Of a stretch of DNA of 10,417 bases, positions 1 through 7,061 are shown one piece after another. Below the pieces are notes generated by a model that had not been told where the DNA came from, did no database searches, and saw only the letters and a list, made by a program, of their open reading frames with translations. Origin of the DNA: Sphaerochaeta sp. (lineage in GTDB: Bacteria > Spirochaetota > Spirochaetia > Sphaerochaetales > Sphaerochaetaceae); contig DMAO01000017.1 of the NCBI GenBank assembly GCA_003446545.1, positions 1 to 10,417 on the forward strand, read 5' to 3'. Numbering within the stretch: position 1 is the stretch's first letter; every line of letters begins with the position of its first letter. Made by a program: the position numbers and the translations under genes.

Positions 1-522
1 GCTCACTTTAGCTCAAAACCCGGTGAGACAGAAGGCATACCTACCCACTTGCGCAGAAGCATCCTCTTGGTTCTCTCCATAACCTTGCACAATATCCCCG
101 AAGGGCTAGCCGTCGGGGTTGCCTTCGGAGCTGCTGCACTCTCATCAGAACCCAATGCGTATTTGGGTGCTATTGCAGTAGCAATTGGTATTGGATTGCA
201 GAACTTCCCTGAAGGAGCCGCCGTATCCATACCACTCAGAAGGGAAAATCTAAGCAGGTTCAAAAGCTTCATGTATGGTCAGGCATCGGGGCTTGTCGAG
301 CCCATAGCAGGAGTTTTGGGTGCATTGTTAGTTATCCAAGTGCAAGCACTACTGCCATATGCCCTCGCCTTTGCAGCGGGTGCTATGATTTACGTGGTTG
401 TTGAAGAGCTTGTGCCTGCCGCCCAAGGCAAGCCTGAAGACCATAGTGCGACACACTATGCAACCATCGGGACCATGATTGGATTTACGGTCATGATGAT
501 GCTTGACGTAGGCCTCAGCTGA
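1..522 (+). CDS. ZIP-family divalent metal transporter, 5' end outside window
   Basis: This is the C-terminal part (173 residues visible) of a ZIP-family membrane transporter, which moves Zn(II) or related divalent cations into the cytoplasm. The frame is open from base 1, so the TTG at 49 is an internal Leu codon and not a start. Two hallmark metal-binding helices are visible: HNIPEG at visible residues 30-35 and QNFPEG at 67-72, each with the His/Gln/Asn...PEG arrangement of ZIP helices IV and V. They are followed by a basic loop (IPLRREN), the small-residue segment SGLVEPIAGVLGA, and two more hydrophobic helices ending just before the TGA stop. The spacing resembles the bacterial GufA/ZupT branch. 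Metal preference cannot be read from this fragment. The gene converges on the YihY-family gene with one base between stop codons. I see no convincing terminator behind it. Confidence 0.9.
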   Translation, partial: AHFSSKPGETEGIPTHLRRSILLVLSITLHNIPEGLAVGVAFGAAALSSEPNAYLGAIAVAIGIGLQNFPEGAAVSIPLRRENLSRFKSFMYGQASGLVEPIAGVLGALLVIQVQALLPYALAFAAGAMIYVVVEELVPAAQGKPEDHSATHYATIGTMIGFTVMMMLDVGLS

Positions 523-523
523 T

Positions 524-1765
524 CTAGATTCTCTGCAAGAGGTTCTCTATTGTAAGGTTTCCCAATGAGGAGACACCTCGTGCCTGTACTTGACTAGCTA
601 TGGCTTCACCTGCGGTATCACGTTCATCTGGTTCTATGGTATCCAAGCCATAGAGTGAATTCACCAAGTCCTGCACCTTAAGATTCTCCAGAGGTTGCAT
701 GGGGATAAACATCGTTTGGCCGTTGTTGGTGGGTGTGATGAATTTCAACTGTGTCAGCAACTTCAGAAATCCATTGAGTCGCCGATCAGGGATGGCCAGA
801 CGATCCATCATCTCCTTGGTAGTGGAGGAACCTCCCCCATTGCGAAAATTACTGCCGATGAGCATCATGATGTTGACCCCTTCACAGAGCTGTAAGGCTG
901 GGCTCTGGGGAAGGCCTTTGTAAACCTGAGTATCTGGGCGAAACTGGTGCACATACGCCAGTTCGATGCAGTAGAAGACAACAACCCAGAACAGATAAAA
1001 GAGCACAAGAAAGAGGAATACTATGGCAAGAGAGCCATAGATTACCGAGTACCTGGCGGCCATGCCGGAAAGCAAGAAAAGAAACTTGTTGAACACCATG
1101 AGAAACAAGGTGCCTATGACAGAACCAAGCATAGCTGAGGAGAAACGAACCTTAGTATTGGGAACAAAATAGGTAAGCATGAAAAGGATGGCCCAAAATA
1201 TGACTATCGGGGCAACTACACCCACTACCCTGGACCAGAGTGCAACAGATACACCAATGAGGTTCAGGTACCAAGAGTTCACCACCGATTGGATGCTTAT
1301 GTAAGCAGCAACAAGCAAGCAGGCGACGATAAGGAATGTCACGAAATTGGCCAAGCGCTTGAGAGAGTTCCTGTTGGGTGTAGTGCGATAGATGTGATTG
1401 ATGACAATCCAGACCTTATTGATCAGGAGCACCATGGTGATAAGAAAGGAGATAAGCCCTACAACCCCCAGACTTGTTGCATTGGTCGTGTAGAGGTTCA
1501 ACAGGTCCATAAGCTGCAGCCCACCTTCGGGACCGACAATGTCTACAAGCCACTGCCGAAGCAGATCGACAAGTGGCTCAAGGACGCCAAAAGCACTGAA
1601 GAATGTGAAGATGAAAGTGGCAGCAGGGACTAAAGCCATCAAGGTGGAGTAAACCATACTTGAGGCCGATTGCATAACATTATCCCTGAGGGCCTGATTA
1701 AAGGCAAGGGAAGCCAGTTTCAATGATGCCAGGGTCTGCTTCTGTATGGTGCGGATAAAACTCAT
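524..1765 (-). CDS. YihY/BrkB-family inner-membrane protein
   Basis: This 413-residue polytopic membrane protein belongs to the YihY/virulence factor BrkB family, whose molecular function is unsettled. The old name RNase BN for E. coli YihY was an error. About six hydrophobic helices are visible (near residues 38-60, 98-118, 140-161, 183-203, 215-235 and 245-270). Family landmarks are the early SSMVYSTLMALVPAATF segment, YFVPNTKVRF before helix 5, and YSVIYGSLAIVFLF leading into the last helix, which ends in IELAYVHQF. A soluble tail of about 140 residues follows (LAIPDRRLNGFLKLLTQLKFI), resembling the winged-helix-like tail of longer family members. I chose ATG at 1765 (MSFIRT), four bases after the upstream hydrolase stop. 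The frame stays open to 1831, but that longer start would overlap the hydrolase by 62 bases and adds a non-family-like sequence. No strong Shine-Dalgarno sequence is visible, so translation is probably coupled to the hydrolase gene. Confidence 0.88.
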   Translation of the reverse strand: MSFIRTIQKQTLASLKLASLAFNQALRDNVMQSASSMVYSTLMALVPAATFIFTFFSAFGVLEPLVDLLRQWLVDIVGPEGGLQLMDLLNLYTTNATSLGVVGLISFLITMVLLINKVWIVINHIYRTTPNRNSLKRLANFVTFLIVACLLVAAYISIQSVVNSWYLNLIGVSVALWSRVVGVVAPIVIFWAILFMLTYFVPNTKVRFSSAMLGSVIGTLFLMVFNKFLFLLSGMAARYSVIYGSLAIVFLFLVLFYLFWVVVFYCIELAYVHQFRPDTQVYKGLPQSPALQLCEGVNIMMLIGSNFRNGGGSSTTKEMMDRLAIPDRRLNGFLKLLTQLKFITPTNNGQTMFIPMQPLENLKVQDLVNSLYGLDTIEPDERDTAGEAIASQVQARGVSSLGNLTIENLLQRI

Positions 1766-1769
1766 GAGA

Positions 1770-2696
1770 CTACACTCGATCCATGATCCATGAGGTAAGG
1801 TACTCCATGGTGGTATTCCTGTCTGTCTCATTCAGAAGCTCATGTCTTGCTCCTTCTACCAAATGCAGGGTGAGATCCTTGATACCGGCTCGCTTGTAAA
1901 AATCCTGCACCTTACCCAACCCTTTGCCATAGTTCCCTACAGGATCCATACTTCCACTAATGATAAGAATGGGCAGGTCGTTGTGTAGGCGTTTCGCCCG
2001 TTCACTGCTATTGGCATAGCCAATACCTTCCAGCATGTCCTCAAAGAATTTTGCAGTGCAGACAAACCCACAAAGAGGGTCATCGTCATATTTTTGCACC
2101 TCCTTCTCATCACGGCTAAGCCAGGAAAAGGCTGAAGATGCATCTGGAATCTGTTTGTTATAGGAGCCGAAGCTCATCTTGTTCAATTGATCATCTACAA
2201 ACTTCGAACCATGCTTCTTCACATGTGATCGTGCTATCATGCCCCCAATCTTGCCTAGGAGTCCCATCGAAGATCCCGTTCCCATCATGATGACCCCATT
2301 ATAGAGATCGGGGGTGTCTGCTATTATGGTCCTGGCCAAGAAGGAGCCCATGCTGTGCCCCATCAAAAAGAGGGGCGTCTTGGGAAACTCAGAAGAAATG
2401 AGATTGGAGAGTTCCTTCGAATCCTCAGCAACTCGCATCCACCCATCCTCCTGGGCAAACCAACCAAGGGTCTCTTCCGCCTTGGTTGCAGTAAGGCCAT
2501 GTCCCCGATGGTCCTGGGCATAGAGAGCTATGCCCTCCTTGTTGAGATATCGGGCAAACCTGTCATAGCGTTGGCCATATTCAGCCATCCCATGGAGAAG
2601 ATGTACCACAGCTTTCACAGGAGTCCCTTCTGGGATCCATGCATGATAGTACAACACGTGAGAGTCACTACAGGTCAATTCCCTGATTTCAGACAT
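1770..2696 (-). CDS. alpha/beta hydrolase, monoacylglycerol lipase/lysophospholipase type
   Basis: This 308-residue serine hydrolase belongs to the Hydrolase_4 (S33-like) group that includes monoacylglycerol lipases and lysophospholipase L2/PldB. It probably cleaves an ester bond in a glycerolipid or similar substrate. The complete triad is visible: Ser115 in the elbow GHSMG, Asp251 in ISGSMDPVG, and His285 in EGARHELLNE. The oxyanion-side motif LHGMAEYGQRY (residues 34-44) and QDHRGHG (61-67) are typical, as is SWLSRDE in the lid region (191-197). No signal peptide is apparent, so it is likely cytoplasmic or membrane-associated. ATG at 2696 is preferred over 2717 because a near-perfect AGGAGG lies six bases upstream of it. 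It leads a two-gene unit with the YihY-family gene. The exact substrate cannot be assigned from sequence alone. Confidence 0.9.
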   Translation of the reverse strand: MSEIRELTCSDSHVLYYHAWIPEGTPVKAVVHLLHGMAEYGQRYDRFARYLNKEGIALYAQDHRGHGLTATKAEETLGWFAQEDGWMRVAEDSKELSNLISSEFPKTPLFLMGHSMGSFLARTIIADTPDLYNGVIMMGTGSSMGLLGKIGGMIARSHVKKHGSKFVDDQLNKMSFGSYNKQIPDASSAFSWLSRDEKEVQKYDDDPLCGFVCTAKFFEDMLEGIGYANSSERAKRLHNDLPILIISGSMDPVGNYGKGLGKVQDFYKRAGIKDLTLHLVEGARHELLNETDRNTTMEYLTSWIMDRV

Positions 2697-2702
2697 ATGC
2701 TC

Positions 2703-2708
2703 CCTCCT
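2703..2708 (-). promoter_or_regulatory. ribosome binding site of the hydrolase gene
   Basis: AGGAGG on the minus strand, six bases before ATG at 2696. It decides the start codon in favour of 2696 over the in-frame ATG at 2717 and is the best Shine-Dalgarno sequence in the window. Confidence 0.85.
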
Positions 2709-2721
2709 AACGTACAATTCT

Positions 2722-2751
2722 TATATAATTTCAATTTTATTCTACCAGCAA
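2722..2751 (-). promoter_or_regulatory. possible sigma70-type promoter for the hydrolase-YihY pair
   Basis: On the minus strand TTGCTG (2746-2751) could be a -35 element, followed 18 bases later by TATATA (2722-2727) in an AT-rich stretch. An overlapping TATAAG (2720-2725) is an alternative -10. Only partial matches are present, so the exact boxes are uncertain. A promoter somewhere in 2697-2827 is expected because the flanking genes are divergent. Confidence 0.35.
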
Positions 2752-2792
2752 TATACCTTACTAACAAGAATATCCTACCTCAATAGGGTAAA

Positions 2793-2821
2793 TTCACAAT
2801 GATGCTCATGTGTGCTACTAT
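2793..2821 (+). promoter_or_regulatory. promoter of the YfcE-type gene, placed for a leaderless transcript
   Basis: TTCACA (2793-2798, five of six matches to the -35 consensus) is separated by 17 bases from TACTAT (2816-2821, a TAnnAT -10-like box). Six bases, AGGGAT, then separate the -10 box from ATG at 2828. This spacing puts the expected transcription start on the A of the ATG. The AGGG ends only two bases before the ATG, too close for a normal Shine-Dalgarno contact. The same geometry recurs before the kinase gene. Confidence 0.55.
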
Positions 2822-2827
2822 AGGGAT

Positions 2828-3373
2828 ATGGATACAATTATTTTTGGATCAGACTTGCATGGGTCCCTGCCAGCACTTACCACACTGCTTGAAAAAGCGG
2901 AGAAGGTCCAAGCCTCAAGGCTCTTGCTTGGAGGGGATCTCTGTCCTCCTGAAAACACTCTCTTCAGGATTGCCCTTACCAACAGCACGGTCGAAATCCT
3001 ACATGTCAGAGGAAATTGTGATAATGCATATGACTTTGCCAAAGCCCAGTTACCTCTTCCTCCCCTCATCCACAAGTTCCTGTTTGGAGAGAGGACCATC
3101 TTGCTCACCCATGGCGATAGGTATCCTTCTCCCTATGGCCTTGGGTTGAGAAAAGGTGATATCTTTATTTCCGGGCACACCCATACACCCAACCTGCATA
3201 CTGACGCTATGGGCATCATATGCGTCAACCCAGGATCGACTACCTTTCCAAGGAATATTCTCGGTCCCACCTATGGGATCATCGACAGCAACAGCATTAG
3301 AATACTCTCCCTAAAGGATGATGCCTGCATAACAGAGCTGACGACCTACTCAATGCCCCGTAAAGACCAGTAG
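2828..3373 (+). CDS. yfcE: YfcE-type metallophosphodiesterase
   Basis: This 181-residue calcineurin-like metallophosphoesterase is close in length and motif order to E. coli YfcE (184 residues), a cytoplasmic Mn-dependent phosphodiesterase known from in vitro assays with artificial diester substrates. The dinuclear metal-site motifs are all present: Asp9 and His11 in SDLHGS, Asp37 in GGDL, Asn63 and Asp65 in RGNCD, His95 in LTHGD, and His117 and His119 in SGHTHTP. The late VNPGSTTFPR motif also matches YfcE. I chose ATG at 2828 because it aligns with the family N-terminus (MDTIIFGSDLHG). An in-frame ATG at 2810 would add six unmatched residues and would lie upstream of the predicted transcription start. 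The last 28 bases overlap the 3' end of the AOR-family gene on the other strand. The physiological substrate is unknown. Confidence 0.92.
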   Translation: MDTIIFGSDLHGSLPALTTLLEKAEKVQASRLLLGGDLCPPENTLFRIALTNSTVEILHVRGNCDNAYDFAKAQLPLPPLIHKFLFGERTILLTHGDRYPSPYGLGLRKGDIFISGHTHTPNLHTDAMGIICVNPGSTTFPRNILGPTYGIIDSNSIRILSLKDDACITELTTYSMPRKDQ

Positions 3374-5106
3374 GCATCAAGAAGACGTACAAGAGGGACT
3401 ACATGGGAAGTCGGATGATTGCTGGAAGCATCGACTAGCAGTTGTTCAGGCAGCGAGCCATACCTGCCGTTACGGCCTGTCAGCTTGTTGTCAATCTCCT
3501 GCTGCAAACTCCACACCCTTGCACCAATCTGAGCAATAGCCTCAGGTTTCACCTGATACCCCTCTGAGAGGGAAGCAAGCTTTGCAAGCAGTTTCCAGGC
3601 TTTTGCCTTATTCATGCCGTGGGGGAACCTGACAAGGAACTTCTCGTAATAGGGAATAGACAGCCAAGGACAGAGCCCCAGGGACTCCATCGCATAGCGA
3701 AGGTCCTGCGAGAAGACAGCCCACCGGGCAAGCTTTTTCTCATTACCCCTATGATAGTGGTTCCCATACATCAGTTCAGCAAACACAAGTGTGTCGTCGC
3801 CTGTGGCGGCAAGGATAGCCTGGGCCGGCAAGCCCCGATAGTCAAAAGGAGGAAGTGCCTGCTTATCGACTATGTAGGCATGCTCTTCTCCCCCATACAT
3901 GCTTACCAACTGGGCAAAAGGTTCCGCAAGCTGTTCGCCTGTACCCTTCCTGTATGCAATGGCATCAATTATCCGCATATATTGCATCACAGTCGAACTT
4001 CCCAGATTGGGGAGGAAGGACAGGCCACCCTCTGCTCTGGTCTTTCTCGCCCAGGAGAGGATTGTCCCCACACTGATGGGGTCAAGGCCGTTGTCTGAAC
4101 ATCGCTGCACAAGAAGCGACACACGACGATAGTCAAAGAGCTCAAGGTTCGACCCCAACGCCATCAGGTTGGAAAAATCAAGAAGATTCTGCCTAAGGGA
4201 CATTGGACCCCCTGAAGCCGCGCAACCGGCACATACTGGGTCTTCATTGGTTGGATTTGTGCTTTGCGCCTTTGGACAGAGGCCCCATAACCTTCCATCC
4301 ACTCGCATGGAGAAGTTATCAATGGCAGCCCAACCATGGCGGTTGGCCATTTTCAAAAGGGTTGCAGGCCCCTCTTCCTGCATTGCCCTACCAATCTTTG
4401 TCTTTTTCATAAGTCTATGGTATTTTTTGAAAGTGAGGCCCAGTTCTTTGGTATCATAGCTTTCCCTTCCACTGGTAATACTTTGGAATAGGATAAACTT
4501 GAGATTCTTCAGGCCGAAAACCATACCGACCCCACCACGGGTTATGGTAAGTCCACTGTATACAAGGGAGGCATAGGGAACCTGATGTTCTCCAGCAGGC
4601 CCGATACACAGGAGAGGACGATCACGAAAATGCTTCTGAACTTCACTTGTGGTCAGGTCATGGAAACTCTCTGCATTGGAGAAGGTAACCTTCTGGGAAT
4701 CTATCTCCAGGCTACACAACCGCCGGCTCCTCCCGATAATGACCAGAGCAGAGTAGCCGCATCCCAGCAGGTTCTTGGCAAGCGAGCTGCTACCGCTATT
4801 CACTGCAAGCTTTCCCGTTACAGGAGAGCGTGTGAGCACTGTAGAGGAGTCAGCACACACCATGGAGGTGTCGCTGGCCGCTCCAGCGGCAATGACAACC
4901 GGATTCCCCACCTCGTAGAGATGGCTGTCGAGATTATCATAGGATGCATACCTATCCCAGAGGGAGAGCGCAAGAAGTCGTCCCCCCAGCAGAGCTTTTG
5001 CATCTGATTCAGAGAGGGTGAGCTTTTGCCAAGACTCTTGGGAAAGGTCTATGAGAAGGATTGAGCGTTGGCGATACGGGAATGCCATTATCTGCTTTTT
5101 TGCCAT
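3346..5106 (-). CDS. divergent aldehyde ferredoxin oxidoreductase (AOR) family protein
   Basis: This 586-residue protein has the layout of the AOR family, tungsten- or molybdenum-pterin enzymes with one [4Fe-4S] cluster (P. furiosus AOR is 605 residues). Family signatures are ILLIDLS (16-22), LLGGR (39-43), TRSPVTG (92-98), IGPAGE (168-173), the cofactor-loop motif RGGVGMVFGLKNLKFI (190-205), NGLDPISVG (339-347) and SLGLCPW (475-481). Several key positions deviate. The cluster motif reads CAGCAASG (292-299), giving two cysteines where CxxCxxxC is expected, although Cys479 fits the fourth ligand. The usual YET before LG reads FSN (311-313), replacing the active-site Glu with Ser312. The usual RGxCH reads DTLVF (438-442), losing the His. 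No Shine-Dalgarno sequence supports ATG 5106. ATG 5088 (MAFPYRQR) is an equally plausible start. It may be an altered-function or inactive relative, so aldehyde oxidation should not be assumed. Confidence 0.82.
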   Translation of the reverse strand: MAKKQIMAFPYRQRSILLIDLSQESWQKLTLSESDAKALLGGRLLALSLWDRYASYDNLDSHLYEVGNPVVIAAGAASDTSMVCADSSTVLTRSPVTGKLAVNSGSSSLAKNLLGCGYSALVIIGRSRRLCSLEIDSQKVTFSNAESFHDLTTSEVQKHFRDRPLLCIGPAGEHQVPYASLVYSGLTITRGGVGMVFGLKNLKFILFQSITSGRESYDTKELGLTFKKYHRLMKKTKIGRAMQEEGPATLLKMANRHGWAAIDNFSMRVDGRLWGLCPKAQSTNPTNEDPVCAGCAASGGPMSLRQNLLDFSNLMALGSNLELFDYRRVSLLVQRCSDNGLDPISVGTILSWARKTRAEGGLSFLPNLGSSTVMQYMRIIDAIAYRKGTGEQLAEPFAQLVSMYGGEEHAYIVDKQALPPFDYRGLPAQAILAATGDDTLVFAELMYGNHYHRGNEKKLARWAVFSQDLRYAMESLGLCPWLSIPYYEKFLVRFPHGMNKAKAWKLLAKLASLSEGYQVKPEAIAQIGARVWSLQQEIDNKLTGRNGRYGSLPEQLLVDASSNHPTSHVVPLVRLLDAYWSLRGIE

Positions 5107-5168
5107 ATGTTCGGGATACCTACTACGCTTTGGGCTGTCTATTCATGTGAAACTGCGTTGCGTGATTC

Positions 5169-5177
5169 AGTATACCA
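5169..5177 (-). promoter_or_regulatory. possible extended -10 promoter of the AOR-family gene
   Basis: The minus strand reads TGG TATACT, an extended -10 element (TGn plus a five-of-six -10 match). The -35 region is poor. It would give a leader of roughly 55 bases before ATG 5106. It is the best candidate in the 131-base divergent region. Confidence 0.45.
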
Positions 5178-5201
5178 TAAAACCCCTCATTTGTTTTACC
5201 C

Positions 5202-5231
5202 TTGTTCTATCACCCTTTTTGGTCGTATGAT
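5202..5231 (+). promoter_or_regulatory. promoter of the nucleoside kinase gene, placed for a leaderless transcript
   Basis: TATGAT (5226-5231, five of six matches to the -10 consensus) lies six bases before ATG 5238, with AGGGAT between them. TTGTTC (5202-5207) is a weak -35 candidate at an 18-base spacing. The predicted transcription start falls on the A of the ATG. The context from 5230 to 5240 is identical to 2820-2830 before the YfcE-type gene. Confidence 0.5.
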
Positions 5232-5237
5232 AGGGAT

Positions 5238-6923
5238 ATGAAACAGATAGTTGTTACACATGATGACAAGAAACTGAGTCTTCCGATGGGATCGACTGTC
5301 AAGGAAGGCCTCCTTGCCTTTGGTATCGTCAAATCAACTGATACCCCATCCTATCTGGAAAACCCCATTGTAGGGGCTCTGGTGAACCATGAGCTGAAAT
5401 CCTGCTCGAGTGCCCTAGTCAACGACTGCACCCTTGAAGGGGCAAGGCTGTATGGCGATATGGGCAAGAGAATATATCGTCACAGCATCTGCTATCTGCT
5501 GTGCTGTGCGGTCTCGATGCTCTACCCCAACAGAAGGCTGGTCATCGGGCACTCCCTTGGGGATGGTTACTACTTCAGCTTTGATGATGATTTGACCCTG
5601 CAGTCAGATGATATCGAAACCATCTCCGAGACCATGCGGGCTCTGGTTGACCAGAATCTTCCCATAGAGGAAGTGGTTCTCCCCTATGAAGAGGCGATGA
5701 CCTACTTCAAAGAGAACCATTTCGACCAGACAGCAAGCCTTATCGCCACCCATAACGAGCCAGTGGTCGGGCTATACCGCCTTCAAGGCTATCTGGACAT
5801 TTCTTATGAGCCCCTGTTGAGCCAAACGGGTCTGATGCAGGTATGGGAACTGAAGCCCTATCAGGACCGTGGGATGTTGCTACGCTACCCAAGATCCCAT
5901 AACATTGGTGCATTGGATCCTTTTATCGACAACCCCCTGCTGTTCGCTGTCTTCAAAGAGTACAAGGCGTGGGGAAGCATCCTCAACGTCCAGGCCCTTG
6001 GCCAGCTTAACCAACTGGGAAATCAGAACACCATTGAGTCTTTCATCCGGCTCGCAGAAGCCCTGCAACAGAAGAAGATTGCCAACATTGCAGATCAGAT
6101 AAACATCCATAGCAGCGTAAAGGCGGTCCTCATCGCTGGACCCTCCTCTTCAGGGAAGACTACCTTTGCCCATAAACTTGCCGTCCAGCTTCAGGTGCTG
6201 GGAAAACGTACTATCAAAATATCCCTGGACAACTACTACCTGGCCCCTCACTTGGCACCAAAGGACGAGGACAACAAGCCAGATTTGGAAGCTTTGGAGG
6301 CCATTGACCTTCCCCACTTCCAAAAGGACCTCTCCGCCCTGATAGCAGGGGAGAAGGTTACCCTTCCCCTTTTTGACTTCAAGAGTGCAAACCGAACCTT
6401 TGAGAAAGACTATGTGCAGATGGACAAACGCACCATCCTCATCATCGAAGGCATCCATGGGATGAATCCGAGACTTACAAACTCAATCGATGGCGATGCA
6501 CTGTTCCGAGTCTATATCTCGGCTCTCACCCAACTGAACCTTGATGACCACAACCGCATAAGTACTACAGACAACCGGATGATCCGCAGGATAATCAGAG
6601 ACAACAGGACTCGGGGCACTGACGCAACGACAACGCTGAACATGTGGCCCTCTGTCCGACGTGGGGAAGACCTGTATATATTCCCTTACCAGAATAACGC
6701 CAATGTCATGATCAACTCAGCTCTCGACTATGAGCTTGGAGTGCTCTCACCCTATGCACAGCCACTGTTGAAGATGGTCAAGCCAAGTGCAGGATTTGCC
6801 TATGAGACCTCAAGGCGCATTTTGAAGTTCCTGGAGAATGTGAATCCGATTCCAGATACCCTTGTCCCTGATGACTCACTTTTGAGGGAGTTCATCGGAG
6901 GCAGTGAGTTTGAAGTCATCTGA
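5238..6923 (+). CDS. nucleoside kinase with ThrRS-like N-terminus and uridine-kinase (PRK/Udk) domain
   Basis: This 561-residue cytoplasmic protein has a TGS-like domain at about residues 1-62, then a segment like the second N-terminal domain of threonyl-tRNA synthetase (YRHSICYLLCCAVSMLYP from 80, IGHSLGDGYYFSF from 103). A linker follows, then a C-terminal P-loop kinase. The kinase has Walker A GPSSSGKTT at 301-309, SLDNYYL around Asp331, the base-side segment LPHFQKD, LFDFKSANR, LIIEGIHGMNP and an RIIRDNRTRGTDA lid. This architecture is known from many anaerobic bacteria and is annotated as nucleoside (uridine-type) kinase: ATP-dependent phosphorylation of a nucleoside in salvage. In the ThrRS-like part the editing HxxxH pair reads H82-SIC-Y86, so the second His is lost and tRNA editing is unlikely. 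The start at 5238 matches the family N-terminus. The in-frame ATG at 5202 lies upstream of the -10 box. The gene ends before a shared terminator. Confidence 0.9.
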   Translation: MKQIVVTHDDKKLSLPMGSTVKEGLLAFGIVKSTDTPSYLENPIVGALVNHELKSCSSALVNDCTLEGARLYGDMGKRIYRHSICYLLCCAVSMLYPNRRLVIGHSLGDGYYFSFDDDLTLQSDDIETISETMRALVDQNLPIEEVVLPYEEAMTYFKENHFDQTASLIATHNEPVVGLYRLQGYLDISYEPLLSQTGLMQVWELKPYQDRGMLLRYPRSHNIGALDPFIDNPLLFAVFKEYKAWGSILNVQALGQLNQLGNQNTIESFIRLAEALQQKKIANIADQINIHSSVKAVLIAGPSSSGKTTFAHKLAVQLQVLGKRTIKISLDNYYLAPHLAPKDEDNKPDLEALEAIDLPHFQKDLSALIAGEKVTLPLFDFKSANRTFEKDYVQMDKRTILIIEGIHGMNPRLTNSIDGDALFRVYISALTQLNLDDHNRISTTDNRMIRRIIRDNRTRGTDATTTLNMWPSVRRGEDLYIFPYQNNANVMINSALDYELGVLSPYAQPLLKMVKPSAGFAYETSRRILKFLENVNPIPDTLVPDDSLLREFIGGSEFEVI

Positions 6924-6970
6924 GCACCTTTCTAAACCTAGCTAAAAATATATCAACAGATCAAACCACA

Positions 6971-7005
6971 AAAGAATAGAGACGACTTGGCCGCCTCTAT
7001 TCTTT
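6971..7005. terminator. bidirectional intrinsic terminator between the kinase and nifU genes
   Basis: An 11-base perfect inverted repeat (AAAGAATAGAG at 6971-6981 with CTCTATTCTTT at 6995-7005) is extended inward by two more pairs after one mismatch, closing a loop of about seven bases. T-rich sequence follows the stem on both strands, so it can end the kinase transcript from the left and the nifS-nifU transcript from the right. It is the only recognisable structure in the 138 bases between these convergent genes. Confidence 0.8.
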
Positions 7006-7061
7006 GTTATTACGTTGTGCTTACCACATTGTCTTAGACTATTTTGTTCTTTTGCCCAGTA

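Noticed and set aside
49-51. TTG as a start codon of the ZIP gene
   Set aside because: The frame continues open to base 1, and the residues from 49 onward begin in the middle of the ZIP fold, so the gene starts outside the window.
530-556. short inverted repeats (CTCT/AGAG) after the ZIP stop as a terminator
   Set aside because: The stems are only four bases, there is no T-tract, and they lie inside the coding end of the YihY-family gene.
1289-1633. 114-codon plus-strand open frame opposite the YihY-family gene
   Set aside because: It is a shadow of the hydrophobic reading frame on the other strand. Its composition is the complement of membrane-helix codons.
1766-1831. 22-residue N-terminal extension of the YihY-family protein
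   Set aside because: It would overlap the hydrolase C-terminus by 62 bases. The ATG at 1765, four bases after the hydrolase stop, gives a family-like N-terminus.
2355-2786. 143-codon plus-strand open frame opposite the hydrolase
   Set aside because: It is antisense to a gene with an intact Ser-Asp-His triad and runs through its promoter region. The translation is low-complexity and unrecognisable.
3619-4098. 159-codon plus-strand open frame opposite the AOR-family gene
   Set aside because: It lies wholly antisense to a recognisable family gene, its translation has no family features, and it has no Shine-Dalgarno sequence.
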